Source of the DNA: Atrina japonica
Lineage: Eukaryota; Mollusca; Bivalvia; Pterioida; Pinnidae
NCBI GenBank assembly: GCA_030159075.1
Contig: BROG01000073.1
Coordinates: 1,428,501 to 1,492,500, forward strand
Direction of reading: 5' to 3'
DNA: 64,000 nucleotides
Shown here: piece by piece, positions 47,159 to 55,800 of the stretch
Position numbering within the stretch: position 1 is the first letter of the stretch
How the letters are laid out: each line of letters starts with the position of its first letter
Notes under the pieces: model-generated
What the model saw: only the letters and a program-made list of their open reading frames with translations
Database searches by the model: none
What the model was told of the DNA's origin: nothing
Made by a program: the position numbers and the translations under genes

Positions 47159-47229
47159 CTAAAAATAGATTAAGAAGAAAAAGAACGGCTATAAAGTAAA
47201 GTGAAGTGCAGTGACCAAACATCATTTGA
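47159..47229 (+). promoter_or_regulatory. Promoter of the zinc-knuckle gene: CTAAAAATAG, TATA, TCATTT
   Basis: CTAAAAATAG at 47159-47168 (in the same TCTAAAAATAGATT context as before the BIR gene), TATAAAG at 47190-47196 and ATCATTTG at 47221-47228, with 34 nt from TATA to the initiator A. Confidence 0.55.
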
Positions 47230-47242
47230 ATCAGTCATCAAC

Positions 47243-47862
47243 ATGAGTTATCCAGGCTTGTCACAGACGTACCCAAATTATTCACCTAATACTACACCTT
47301 ACATAGAAGGGGCCGATGAGTTTGATGAAGTTCTCAAAACGTTAGACCAGTTGCAAGAAAAACAAGAAAATGATGCGACCCAGGGAATGTTACGTGATGC
47401 CTTGCTATCCACATTACAGAAAATGAGGGAAGAACTCACGACTATTACAACTACTCTGAAAGAATTGAAGGATAAAGTACAGCCAGGAGTCAGAACATCG
47501 TATATGGGGTACGAATATAAGCCTACGCCCCAGACTCATCCTTGTTTCATTTGTGGTGAAATTGGACATTGGTCTCCTAGATGTCCTAAGAATAACGAGT
47601 CGGCAACAACAACAGCAACAACAGCAACAAAAGTAGAGCCTGAGAACAAAGTAGAAAATCGATCTCGTCAATCGGACCAGTGTGTTATAAATGTCATCAG
47701 TCAGGTCATTGGGCTTATGAATGTCCCGAACAGACTTCAACAGGGGCCAAACGTAAACTCAACTTGATGCTCAAGAAGGGAGGCAAAGCCACCAAAAAAA
47801 GGGAAAGTGGAAACCGAACAGCAGTGAATGTTTTAGTACTGTTAAAATGTAAATACGTTTAG
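47243..47862 (+). pseudogene. Two-knuckle CCHC protein with coiled coil, one frameshift
   Basis: The start ATG 47243 (MSYPGLSQTYPNYSPNT) fits the promoter just upstream. Residues of about 30-90 form a likely coiled coil (DEFDEVLKTLDQLQEKQ...). Knuckle 1 is CFICGEIGHWSPRC (CX2CX4HX4C, about 47545-47586). Knuckle 2, CYKCHQSGHWAYEC, lies at 47683-47724 but in another frame. A single frame break near 47660-47680 separates them, and the first frame ends at 47767. A basic tail with KKGGKATKKRES ends at 47862. CCHC knuckles bind single-stranded nucleic acid, as in retroviral Gag; a packaging or replication-cofactor role here is inference. Confidence 0.7.
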
Positions 47863-48606
47863 TGTCACAGCGTCAAGGAATCCGAACCGACCGATCTAGG
47901 ACAAAAGCTAACGTTCTTTTGCTCCGTGCTGTATGGGCAAGATCAACTGTAGTAGTGAGACAAAGTGACTCAAAGTTTTTGTGATGAACGTTTTAACATG
48001 AAGTTAATGTTTTCAAAGTTAATGTTCTCATAGTTCATTCTTATGTATTGTACATAGTCACAGAAAGTGAATCAGTGTTCTCAAAGTTAATGTTCTCATA
48101 GTTAATGTTCTCATAGTTCATGCTTATGTATTGTACATAGTCACAGAAAGTGAATCAGTATTCTCATAATTAATGTTCTGATAGTTAATGTTCTCATAGT
48201 TCATGATTATGTATTGTACATAGTCACAGAGGGACGGCCCTAATCCTCTGTCGACTATCTAAAAAGTTTTTAGCGGGGCATTAAACTTATTAAAATTGAA
48301 TCTGGTGTTTGTGTATTTATGACTAAAAGGTGTATACGTTTAGAGTACACTTAGAGTTTAAACCCTACTGGGTATAAGGTGTACACTAAGAGTACACTTA
48401 GAGTTTTGCTCTAGTATCTACAAGGTAGACATAAAGGAGTAATGTAAAAACAAAAACTATGAGCAGAAGGAGATCAAGAGTAAAAGTGTAACACTCAGAG
48501 TAGAAGAGATACACAGAGAAAGAGATACAGAATAAGGGTATACAAAAGGATCTATGTTTTATTACTGCTCTAATCAGTCGTAGGTTTCTTTTCGTAAAAG
48601 TTAGGT
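47863..48606. other. Element spacer with tandem repeats, no supported gene
   Basis: It holds the repeat at 47990-48235 and short duplicated AGAGTACACTTAGAGTTT segments around 48335-48405. An ATTAAA at about 48279-48292 may serve the zinc-knuckle gene. Confidence 0.5.
47990..48235 (+). repeat. Tandem repeat with GTTCTCATAGTT units
   Basis: Three unequal copies of about 70-95 bp made of GTTCTCATAGTTAATGTTCT and ATGTATTGTACATAGTCACA blocks. Confidence 0.8.
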
Positions 48607-48622
48607 GGCCCTGAAAAGGGCC
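48607..48622 (-). terminator. Histone-type 3' stem-loop SL2
   Basis: The minus strand reads GGCCCTTTTCAGGGCC, then ACCTAACTTTTAC and GAAAAGAAACC. It is a full match to the histone consensus, with the common UUUC loop. It lies 17 nt after the stop of gene A. Confidence 0.88.
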
Positions 48623-48639
48623 GTTGGTGTTTTAAGGCT

Positions 48640-48834
48640 TTATAGGCCATGACATAAAAAGCATTTTGTCCGTTTTCTCTGCCGTCTTTCTCTTTTTCTT
48701 TTTTCAAGCTTCACGAGCTCAATCCATTCGTCGATATTTGATAACCAGTCCACCTTTCTTCCCACTGTATCGGCACATATCAGCCATTCTTCTTTGTCTT
48801 GTACTTCGCCCCACATGGTTACACAGTCAGCCAT
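48640..48834 (-). CDS. Short element gene A, about 64 aa, unknown, histone-type 3' end
   Basis: I place the start at the ATG at 48834 (MADCVTMWGEVQDKEEW), since the longer frame to 48945 would nearly touch the divergent gene B. The protein is acidic and Trp-rich at first and strongly basic near the end (KRKRERRQRKRTK), closing CFLCHGL with a CxxC. No family is recognised. The stop is 17 nt from SL2. The first 37 codons of the longer frame (Arg-rich, CRVCLRV) cannot be excluded. Confidence 0.55.
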   Translation of the reverse strand: MADCVTMWGEVQDKEEWLICADTVGRKVDWLSNIDEWIELVKLEKRKRERRQRKRTKCFLCHGL

Positions 48835-48953
48835 GATCAAACAATGACTATAGACTCTGAGACATACTCGGCAGGGTGCGACGTCACACGTCGCGTGAGC
48901 GTTTCTTCTTCTCCTTCTTGTTGAACATCGCTTAGTGAAAAACAAAAACCAAA
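48835..48953. promoter_or_regulatory. Divergent promoter between short genes A and B
   Basis: About 120 bp between head-to-head starts. It contains GACGTCACACGTCGCGTG (CRE-like core at 48880-48887), locally GC- and CpG-rich. No clear TATA box is seen. Confidence 0.45.
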
Positions 48954-49314
48954 ATGGAGAGCATCTATACAGAAGCTATTTACAAAATTATTCTGTTACA
49001 ACAGAAGACCAAGTGGCGTACCATGAAGTGTAATCGTTACTATCAGAGTCTACTGACGAAACTGAATCTGAGATGGAGGCAACTGAAACATCAGCAAACC
49101 TCGCAGAAAGTCAGAGATGATTTCGATAGGCAGTACCGACAGGGGTTTAGAGTATTTGTCAGCTCAGTATGTTTCTACTAGAAAACAGATTAGAGCTAGT
49201 TTTCGTCAACAACAGATACCGATCAGCATGACGATCAAGAGAAAGATAGATGATCTACTGGAAGCAGAACGCCGTTTACCTCTGAAAAAGAGAAGATGTT
49301 ACTGTCAATATTAG
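48954..49314 (+). pseudogene. Short element gene B, unknown, one frameshift, histone-type 3' end
   Basis: ATG 48954 opens MESIYTEAIYKIILLQQK and a basic, helical protein of about 60 residues. The frame then shifts near 49140-49150 (a GGGG run), and the continuation in the second frame ends at 49314 with RRLPLKKRRCYCQY. The stop is 13 nt before SL3. About 120 residues if unbroken, small and basic like a histone, but I see no histone-fold motif and do not assign one. Confidence 0.5.
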
Positions 49315-49327
49315 TAACCTAACTAAC

Positions 49328-49343
49328 GGCCCTTTTCAGGGCC
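49328..49343 (+). terminator. Histone-type 3' stem-loop SL3
   Basis: GGCCCTTTTCAGGGCC, then ACCCAACTCATTAGAAAAGT. This is the best textbook form: full consensus match, an ACCCA cleavage context and a purine-rich AGAAAAG block 14 nt on. Confidence 0.9.
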
Positions 49344-49539
49344 ACCCAACTCATTAGAAAAGTAATCTAAACTGTATTGAGATATGCTACATCTACTACT
49401 ACTATAAAACATAGACCTATTACTCATTTTATTGTGTCATAAACCCTATCACTCATATTCTTGTCTCATAAACCCTATAACTCATTTTATTATATACACT
49501 TCACATTCAGTTTAAGGTTTCTTCTCGTAAGATATAAGT

Positions 49540-49555
49540 GGTCCTGAAAAGGACC
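49540..49555 (-). terminator. Histone-type 3' stem-loop SL4 with a compensating pair
   Basis: The minus strand reads GGTCCTTTTCAGGACC, then ACTTATATCTTACGAGAAGA and AACC. Relative to SL2, SL3 and SL5 the third stem pair is T-A in place of C-G, so the stem is kept. Confidence 0.85.
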
Positions 49556-49650
49556 GTTGTTTTTGGCATATCTGCCATGATTCATGTACAGAATCTCTTT
49601 TTAAACGGCAAACACTTCTCATCCATCTGCTTACGTTTTCTCTCTCTTCT

Positions 49651-49854
49651 CTACCAAACCCGTAAAACAGAATTGAGAAGTACAATTCGTCTCAGGCGAA
49701 CATCTTCTTTTCCCTGATGAAAGTTCAGATCAATCTTTCGTAACTTATCTTTAGTATCACGAATAATCTGCCTAGTATCATATACAGGCTCGATTAGAAC
49801 AGGTTCGATTTCTTGTTCCATAGTGTACTCCATAGTATACGCCATGTTTGACAT
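49651..49854 (-). pseudogene. Short element gene C, unknown, probably truncated, histone-type 3' end
   Basis: The frame opens MSNMAYTMEYTMEQEIEPVL and is 67 residues long, with KDKLRKIDLNFHQ and a basic end. Its stop is about 95 nt before SL4, further than in the other four genes, and the gap contains open sequence in another frame (with RWMRSVCRLKRDSV), so a frameshift probably cut the C-terminus. No family is recognised. Confidence 0.45.
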
Positions 49855-50071
49855 TTTTTATTTTTATCACTCTTAGACTGATTTCTCCTAGGCGTCTATC
49901 ACTCTTGACGTTTTCATTGGTGGAATCACGTTGCCAACGATACATAGACCAATCATCAAAGAGGTCAAAGTTGACGAGACGGAGTACGTCGCGTGCACTA
50001 TACTGCTCATATAAAAAGCCGTGCGCGTCTCATTTCACTGCGCTTCATTCCAGAAGACACAACAAAGAAAG
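49855..50071. promoter_or_regulatory. Divergent promoter between short genes C and D
   Basis: CCAAT boxes face both ways (minus strand at 49916-49920, plus strand at 49949-49953). TATAAAAAG at 50010-50018 and the histone-cap-like CTTCATTCC at 50043-50051 serve gene D. The layout resembles a histone-pair promoter. Confidence 0.6.
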
Positions 50072-50317
50072 ATGGTATTAGTGATTAGAGTTCAACCAAC
50101 TAACACAGCCAATATGTTTATTGATACCGAGAAGTTTTGGGCGAGTAAGCCCCAATACATTTTGGACAGCCTGAAGACAGCCAGCGAAGAATGGGAATAC
50201 TTCGAAAGACAGAAGGCCGGAATGGAAAAGTTTTGCCAAGCTGCTGCGGCCCGTGCAGCAGCTACAGAAAGAAAAAAGATGGTGTGCTGCCGGGACTGCT
50301 GTTGCTGCTGCCTATAA
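50072..50317 (+). CDS. Short element gene D, 81 aa, Cys-rich tail, histone-type 3' end
   Basis: An intact frame from MVLVIRVQPTNTANMF to the unusual tail CCRDCCCCCL. The middle is a likely amphipathic helix (ILDSLKTASEEWEYFERQK) followed by an Ala-rich stretch. There is no transmembrane segment. The Cys cluster could be lipid-modified or bind metal, but neither is shown. The promoter (TATA 50010, CCAAT 49949) and SL5 (24 nt after the stop) frame it completely. No family is recognised. Confidence 0.68.
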   Translation: MVLVIRVQPTNTANMFIDTEKFWASKPQYILDSLKTASEEWEYFERQKAGMEKFCQAAAARAAATERKKMVCCRDCCCCCL

Positions 50318-50341
50318 GGGTTTTAACAACCCAAAACAAAC

Positions 50342-50357
50342 GGCCCTTTTCAGGGCC
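50342..50357 (+). terminator. Histone-type 3' stem-loop SL5
   Basis: GGCCCTTTTCAGGGCC, then ACCTAACTTACAC and GAAAAGAAACC (50371-50381). The whole downstream block is shared with SL1 and SL2. Confidence 0.9.
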
Positions 50358-50381
50358 ACCTAACTTACACGAAAAGAAACC

Positions 50382-51383
50382 TTAACTGAAAACTATGCAG
50401 TTTTTGTATGTGTTATACTATAGTGGTAAGTCTAACCTATAATAAGTAAGTTAATTCTTTTACTTGATTGATCAAATTTTATCAGACAGAAATTCAAAAC
50501 GAGGCAATTCTAAAAATAGTAACATTAAAAACTTGAAAATAAGTTCAGTTAGACTACTGAGAGCTCATTTGGCAGCCGAAGCTCGAAGAGTCAACATCGT
50601 CAGAAAAACTCTCTCTGGGTAAGTGTTTAATTTTTTTATTTTATATACAGTAGTACAAGAAATAATATAAAATAATACAGATACTATTTTCACTATCTGA
50701 ACTTTGATACTTGTTGAAACGACGTAAGTGAACAACTTCATACTTTACACTTTACTACTTGTATCACTTTGTCACTTTGAGACTTCATAACTTAGAACGT
50801 TGCACACGTTGCACACGTTGCAAACTTTGAGAACGGTACACACTTGATCACTTTGACAAACTTTGAGAACGGTACACACTTGATCACTTTTGACAAACTT
50901 TGAGTACGTTACACACTTTCATGTTCTATGGTTCTCACTCCTGCCGTGAGATTAGTCAGTCCCATGATTCCATACCCAAGATGGCTACCCTTCCTATACT
51001 TTCTATTTCACTACCCACCCACCCTTCCTCTCTGGTTAAGTGTATACAACCCATATAGAGTCATCGCCCCTTTTGTTCCACCCCTATAGTCTATACAGAG
51101 TAATCCCCCTTTGTTTCATGTATACAGTCTATACAGAGTGATCTCCCTTTGCCCCATCTCTATAGTCTATACAGAGTAATCTCCCTTTGTTTCACCTATA
51201 CAGGCTATACAGAGTGATGTATAACCTATAGAGTCTATACAGAGTAATCTCCCTTTGTTCCACATATAGAGTCTATACAGAGTGATCTCCCTTTAGTCCT
51301 ACTCATACAAGCTATACAGAGTAATCTCCCTTTGTTTCACCTGTAAAGTCTATACAGAGTGATCTCCCTTTGTACATACTCGT
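50382..51383. other. Right element spacer: leader-like module and tandem repeats, no supported gene
   Basis: It holds CTAAAAATAG at 50510-50519, one outward leader-like module (about 50540-50640), repeats of CACACTTGATCACTTTGACA and AACTTTGAGAACGG (about 50795-50930), and about nine units of TCTATACAGAGTAATCTCCC plus TTTG (about 51030-51375). Confidence 0.6.
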
Positions 51384-52011
51384 CACTCTACAAGCCTTAG
51401 TACAAGTCTTAGTTCAAGCTTGAATCGAGCTCGGCCTATCGCTTCTCGCGCATGCGCATGATACACAACTCTCAACGACGGTGGCGCCACCAACTACTAG
51501 TTTCACCGACGGTGGCGCCACCAACTGCTAGTTTCACAAACCTGGAAAAACCCAAAGTTTCGGTTCTAAAAATAGATTCACTCTCAGCTCAAAACTGGAA
51601 AAACCCAACTTCTCTCTCTTCCCGTTGACTTCTCGTGAACTCACGTGACCTCTCGTGAACTCTCGTGACCCCAACCTCTTGTAACGAAGGCTCTCATTGG
51701 CTCCTTAGCCAAGATGGCCGCCCCACAACCTTCCACTTCCGGTCATAGACACGCCTCCAAGCTCAACGATTGGGTCTTTCTCCTTATTGCCATGACAACA
51801 TGACCTCACTTCCGGTGTGACGTACTTCCGGTATGACCTCACTTCCGGTATGACGCACTTCCGGTTGTGACGTCACAGGCGGCTCCATGGCGGGCCATTT
51901 GAATTGACCAATCAGAAGCCAGCATTCTGATGACGTCATCAACAGCGCCACTGGTGGCGCCCCCTAGCGGCAAAATTCAAATGGCCCGCCATGGAGCTGC
52001 CTATAACTACT
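51384..52011 (-). repeat. Right terminal inverted repeat (628 bp)
   Basis: The inverse of the left TIR, without the left copy's extra 53-bp block and inner insertion. The same ETS, CRE, YY1, CTAAAAATAG (51566-51575) and NRF1 motifs are present. A handful of point differences (for example GTACGTCACACCGG for GTGCGTCATACCGG) suggest limited divergence since insertion. Confidence 0.95.
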
Positions 52012-52017
52012 AACACC
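52012..52017 (+). repeat. Target-site duplication AACACC, right
   Basis: Perfect 6-bp direct repeat with 38394-38399, directly abutting the right TIR. Confidence 0.9.
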
Positions 52018-52506
52018 ACTTAATTGATGAATTTTGCAAAACCATAATGACATTTCCTTACTTGTTCTAAGTAAATTACTCCAAACTTGTTGCAAACAAA
52101 ATATGCTGTATCTCGGAATTTTAGTACTACAGAATCATCAGTGATCAGAAACAATGAAATTTAAATACAAATACAAAAAAAACATACCAGATGAATATTT
52201 TTTAAAAAGATCATTTTACATCGAAAGTAATGAGAGAAATTATGTTTGTTCATAAATTTATGACAATGTACTGTATATGTAGTAAACTTCACTAGGTAAT
52301 GTTCTAAAAGTTAGATGTTGTACATAATTCATTTATTTATGAAGCCTAACTCTAAGTAGAATGTATTATACCCGTGACAATTAACTTGATTTTCCCCCGC
52401 TTCATAATTTATAACATGGGAAAATGATAAACAAAAAACTGTAATCGTTAAGTACTTGACTCCAAAACTAAGATTTGCGACATGTATTAAATTTCTAGAT
52501 ACAATT

Positions 52507-52676
52507 CATAGACGTCGGAACTGGGGGGGCTTAGCCCCCCCCCCCCACACACACTTTTTTGCAAAGATAGACATAAGTGTTTAAAAATTGGGGCTTAGCC
52601 CCAGACGTTCTGGCGTGTGTATGTTTTTTAAGTTGGTTTAGCCCCCCCCACTTTCAATTTGCTTCCGACGCTGATG
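52507..52676 (-). repeat. GCGTCGG-ended repeat, short copy
   Basis: Ends CATAGACGTCGGA and TTCCGACGCTGATG. Inside are GGGGCTTAGCCCC, CTGGCGTGTGTATG and AAGTTGGTTTAGCCCC, the inverse of blocks at 36706-37093. Confidence 0.65.
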
Positions 52677-52785
52677 CAATTTCTTTAATAATAGTTATTG
52701 GTTGTATTCAATCCGTGTTCAAAGCGTTTCACCGTTTCAGATTCTAACAGATAGACACCTTGCCGGTAACCGGAAGTGGAGGAAA

Positions 52786-52892
52786 ATGGCTGTGCTCAGT
52801 AAATTGACAGCCAAAAATACAGCAGTGACAACAGCAGGTGTTGCTGCCGCTTATATATTATATAGGAATGTTACAACTAGGAAAAGAAAAAG
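52786..52892 (+). CDS. Candidate first coding exon of an ABCD3/PMP70-like peroxisomal transporter
   Basis: ATG 52786 opens MAVLSKLTAKNTAVTTAGVA and then AAYILYRN with a basic RKRKR, followed by donor GTATTT at 52893. Start, length and layout (SK-LTA-N, a short hydrophobic helix, then basic residues) resemble the N-terminus of ABCD3, the 70-kDa peroxisomal membrane ABC half-transporter. An ETS-like CCGGAAGTGG lies about 10-20 bp upstream, as in many housekeeping promoters. No later exon with the ABC domain was found in the remaining 11 kb, which may be the first intron. The family call is tentative. Confidence 0.4.
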
Positions 52893-55800
52893 GTATTTTT
52901 GTACAATTTTTCTGTATATTATCCAGATCAAATACTTTAATTCTCATCGTCCACCCGAGTCTAAAGGTCATTCTTGTCATCATGATCATATTATATGGGA
53001 CGCACTCAATCATGGCTATGCTTCTAAAGCTGTGACAAGAATTCTAATTTAAGGCAAATTGCAACATAACTGAGCCATGTTATCCTGTTTACCGTACTGT
53101 TATACCCTTCACCACAAAAGTGAAACACAGACCTGAAACACGTGTACAGTATCTTGGCAACTCGTATTTAAAATGTACACATTATTTAACTTCATCAGTG
53201 ACATCACATAACATTCTCATAAGACACATCGATAAAAACACAGTTTAGAATTTTTAGTAATTTATTTGATTGATTTCAGTAAATAATCAGACTCACCTGG
53301 GCTCAAAAAGCTATGAGCCAAAAAATTTGCCAACCAAGGTATTTTTTAGCCAATAAAATTTTTTATTAGTCAGTTCAATAAATATTTATACCAAATATGT
53401 TTTTAATTTTATGTACATGTACAATGTAAGTATAAGTTACCCAAGAGTTTTTGAAATTCACTGGTCTTACCAGAAAAACCAGTAAAGTCCGGTGAAATCT
53501 ATCTGATAACTGGTCCAAACGACCAGTAATTTTCCATTTTATTTCAATTGTGTATATATACAGACCAGTGAAAAATTTTCTTTGACCAGTGAAATTTCTT
53601 TATTCACTGGTCCGGTTGACCAGTATTTTTTTTTTATTTCAAAATGTATGTTACCCCATAGGAAAGTGTTGGTTATATTATGATACACCATGGATGAGTG
53701 CAAAATTATGCATAGCATGCCCTCTAATTTTATCATTTGGGGGTTTTTGTACCCCGACATGTCATTTTGGGGGTACAGAACAAATTATGAGGGTACACCA
53801 AATATCCCCCAAATAGAGGAGAGTATATTTTTACAAAAATGTATTTTCATTGTTATGCTTAAAATAATTTTTTACTACCTATATTAGTATATACATGTAA
53901 CTATCAAAGAAAGTGCCATATTTTTATGCTTATAAATCATTATGGTGGATAGGTCAAATGGTAGATTTGTGGCAAAAATTCTAATTTAAGTAGTTGACAG
54001 TTCAATGTTGGCAGAGATGAAAAAAGGGATTGGTCATCACAAAAACAAATCGTTTATGTGGATCTAACATGTAGAATAACTGGTGCTGAAACAGTAATAT
54101 TTTGTAGTAAATTATTAGATTTAAACATGAATTTTATTTCAAGAGCTTTTAAGTTGAATCTGTCTTGTATTTTATCTTATTTTGTATCTCTCAACATTGA
54201 TTGTGGATACGAATTATGAAACAGGTAACGTCTTACATTGGTAATAATATGATAATTACCAAATCATCATTATAATTTCTCTTACTTTATGCCACTAATG
54301 TAACTGTAACACTGTACAGTGATCTCAGTACTTTTGTATCCTTACTTAACCTAAATTATGTCAAACAATTAAGCAACCAAAGATGAGTGTCTGATCACAT
54401 AGGATCATATTTTTGTGTATGAATAATGTAATGGGGCTGAAAATTCCTTAAGCCAGAGGTCCGGGACCTACATATTTTACTTTCTTACTCTGTCGTTTTC
54501 TTGCTGTGTGGGTCCGAGGACTAATAAGTCTGAATCAATGAATGACTATTCTGTCAACATCTTTATTTCTAAACTTTATTTGTTTCCTTTGTAAAGTTAA
54601 ATTGTCATTTTCTCATATGACTTTGGCAGATTTTGGTTTATATAATTCTGTTTGATAATTGTTATTTGTATTGATTGATTATATTAAAATTCTGACTTAA
54701 GTTTATTGTTATTCGCACAAAAAGCACAAAAGTTAACAAAAATTATTTAAAACCTGTATATTTTAAATAAAAAGTTGGAAAATTAATAAAAAAAAATAAC
54801 TAAAATGTTTGTGCCTCCCTATGATCGGCAAAACAATTATAAATGTATATACTCTTCCTTCCCTATAACTTGAAATCCTGGATGTTTTATTTGAAAACCA
54901 AATCTGCATTGTATTAAAATGTATACAATTTTCCCTTCTGTTATTATCAGCCGAAGATTCAAAAAATTCAGTCATCAATGATATCCAATTCTTTACACAT
55001 AATGAACGAACAGAATTTTCATGTGTAAGGTGTCTTGTCACCCCCCCCCACCCACCCCCACCCCCCCAATATTAGAAAAGCAAACTTTTCGACCCTCTTT
55101 GAAAATTCCTTAATCCACTCCAGAATAGTGGCCTAATACAGACCTATAGTTATCCTGCTTCCAATACTGGAAATATGTGCATCATTTCAAACTGATCTTA
55201 CAATGTTAAACTTTAAATTTTTGTTATTTTTATATTCAAATTATTTCTGTTCGTAGATGAACTAACTACATAAATTTTTGCTCAATCTTTAAAATGTATC
55301 AATATTTTCAGGTTTTTCCACATGACATTTGCTCAGTTTATCAAAAAGAGAATTTGATACATCATGTTTATTTACAGTGTCTGCATACACCATGGGAAGC
55401 TAGATACACCATAGCATACCAACATACCTCACACCCCTAATATTTGCACGGGTCAGAATTCTATGGTGTATGTAGAGATGCACTACACACATTATAATGA
55501 GAAAAAGAGGCAGCCTATGGTACAACATGGGGGTGTGACAAGTGGAAAACTAAATAAACATGTACATCAGAGTTTTCCCTAGTGTGTTATTTTAGCGAGT
55601 CCCAGGGACCCACAAGAACAAAATTCCTGAGACCTTCGTGGAATTTTTGAGTCCCCTAGTCAATGAAATTCAAGAAAATACATGAAAACAAAGGCACACT
55701 TTTTCAGTCTCAGGTTGAAAAAATAATTACTTAGTTTTTGTGCATCCTTAGGGACTCACTAATATTCATGTTTTGCGTCCTGAAAAGATTTCATGCATCA

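Larger units (their letters stand above)
38400..52011. mobile_element. Complete Polinton/Maverick-type DNA element, 13.6 kb
   Basis: The element begins AGTAGTTATAGGCAGCTCC and ends with the inverse. It is flanked by a perfect 6-bp duplication AACACC (38394-38399 and 52012-52017); 6-bp duplications and long TIRs with AG at the 5' end are the known Polinton signature. The TIRs are 740 bp (left) and 628 bp (right) and nearly identical, so the insertion looks fairly young. Order: short gene (-) at 39.9 kb; polymerase B (+) 40.7-44.6; virion-like protein (+) 44.8-45.8; AT-hook protein (+) 45.9-46.5; BIR protein (+) 46.5-47.1; zinc-knuckle protein (+) 47.2-47.9; four short genes in two divergent pairs 48.6-50.3. 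Integrase, ATPase, protease and major capsid were not recognised. Several frames are broken, so this copy is probably defective. Confidence 0.9.

Noticed and set aside
47414..47740. Minus-strand ORF with a poly-Cys run
   Set aside because: Shadow of the zinc-knuckle gene. The Cys run is the inverse of a CAACAA repeat.
48640..49314. Calling genes A and B true histones because of size, charge and 3' signals
   Set aside because: No histone-fold motif (such as the conserved blocks of H2A, H2B, H3 or H4) is visible. Only the regulatory layout is histone-like.
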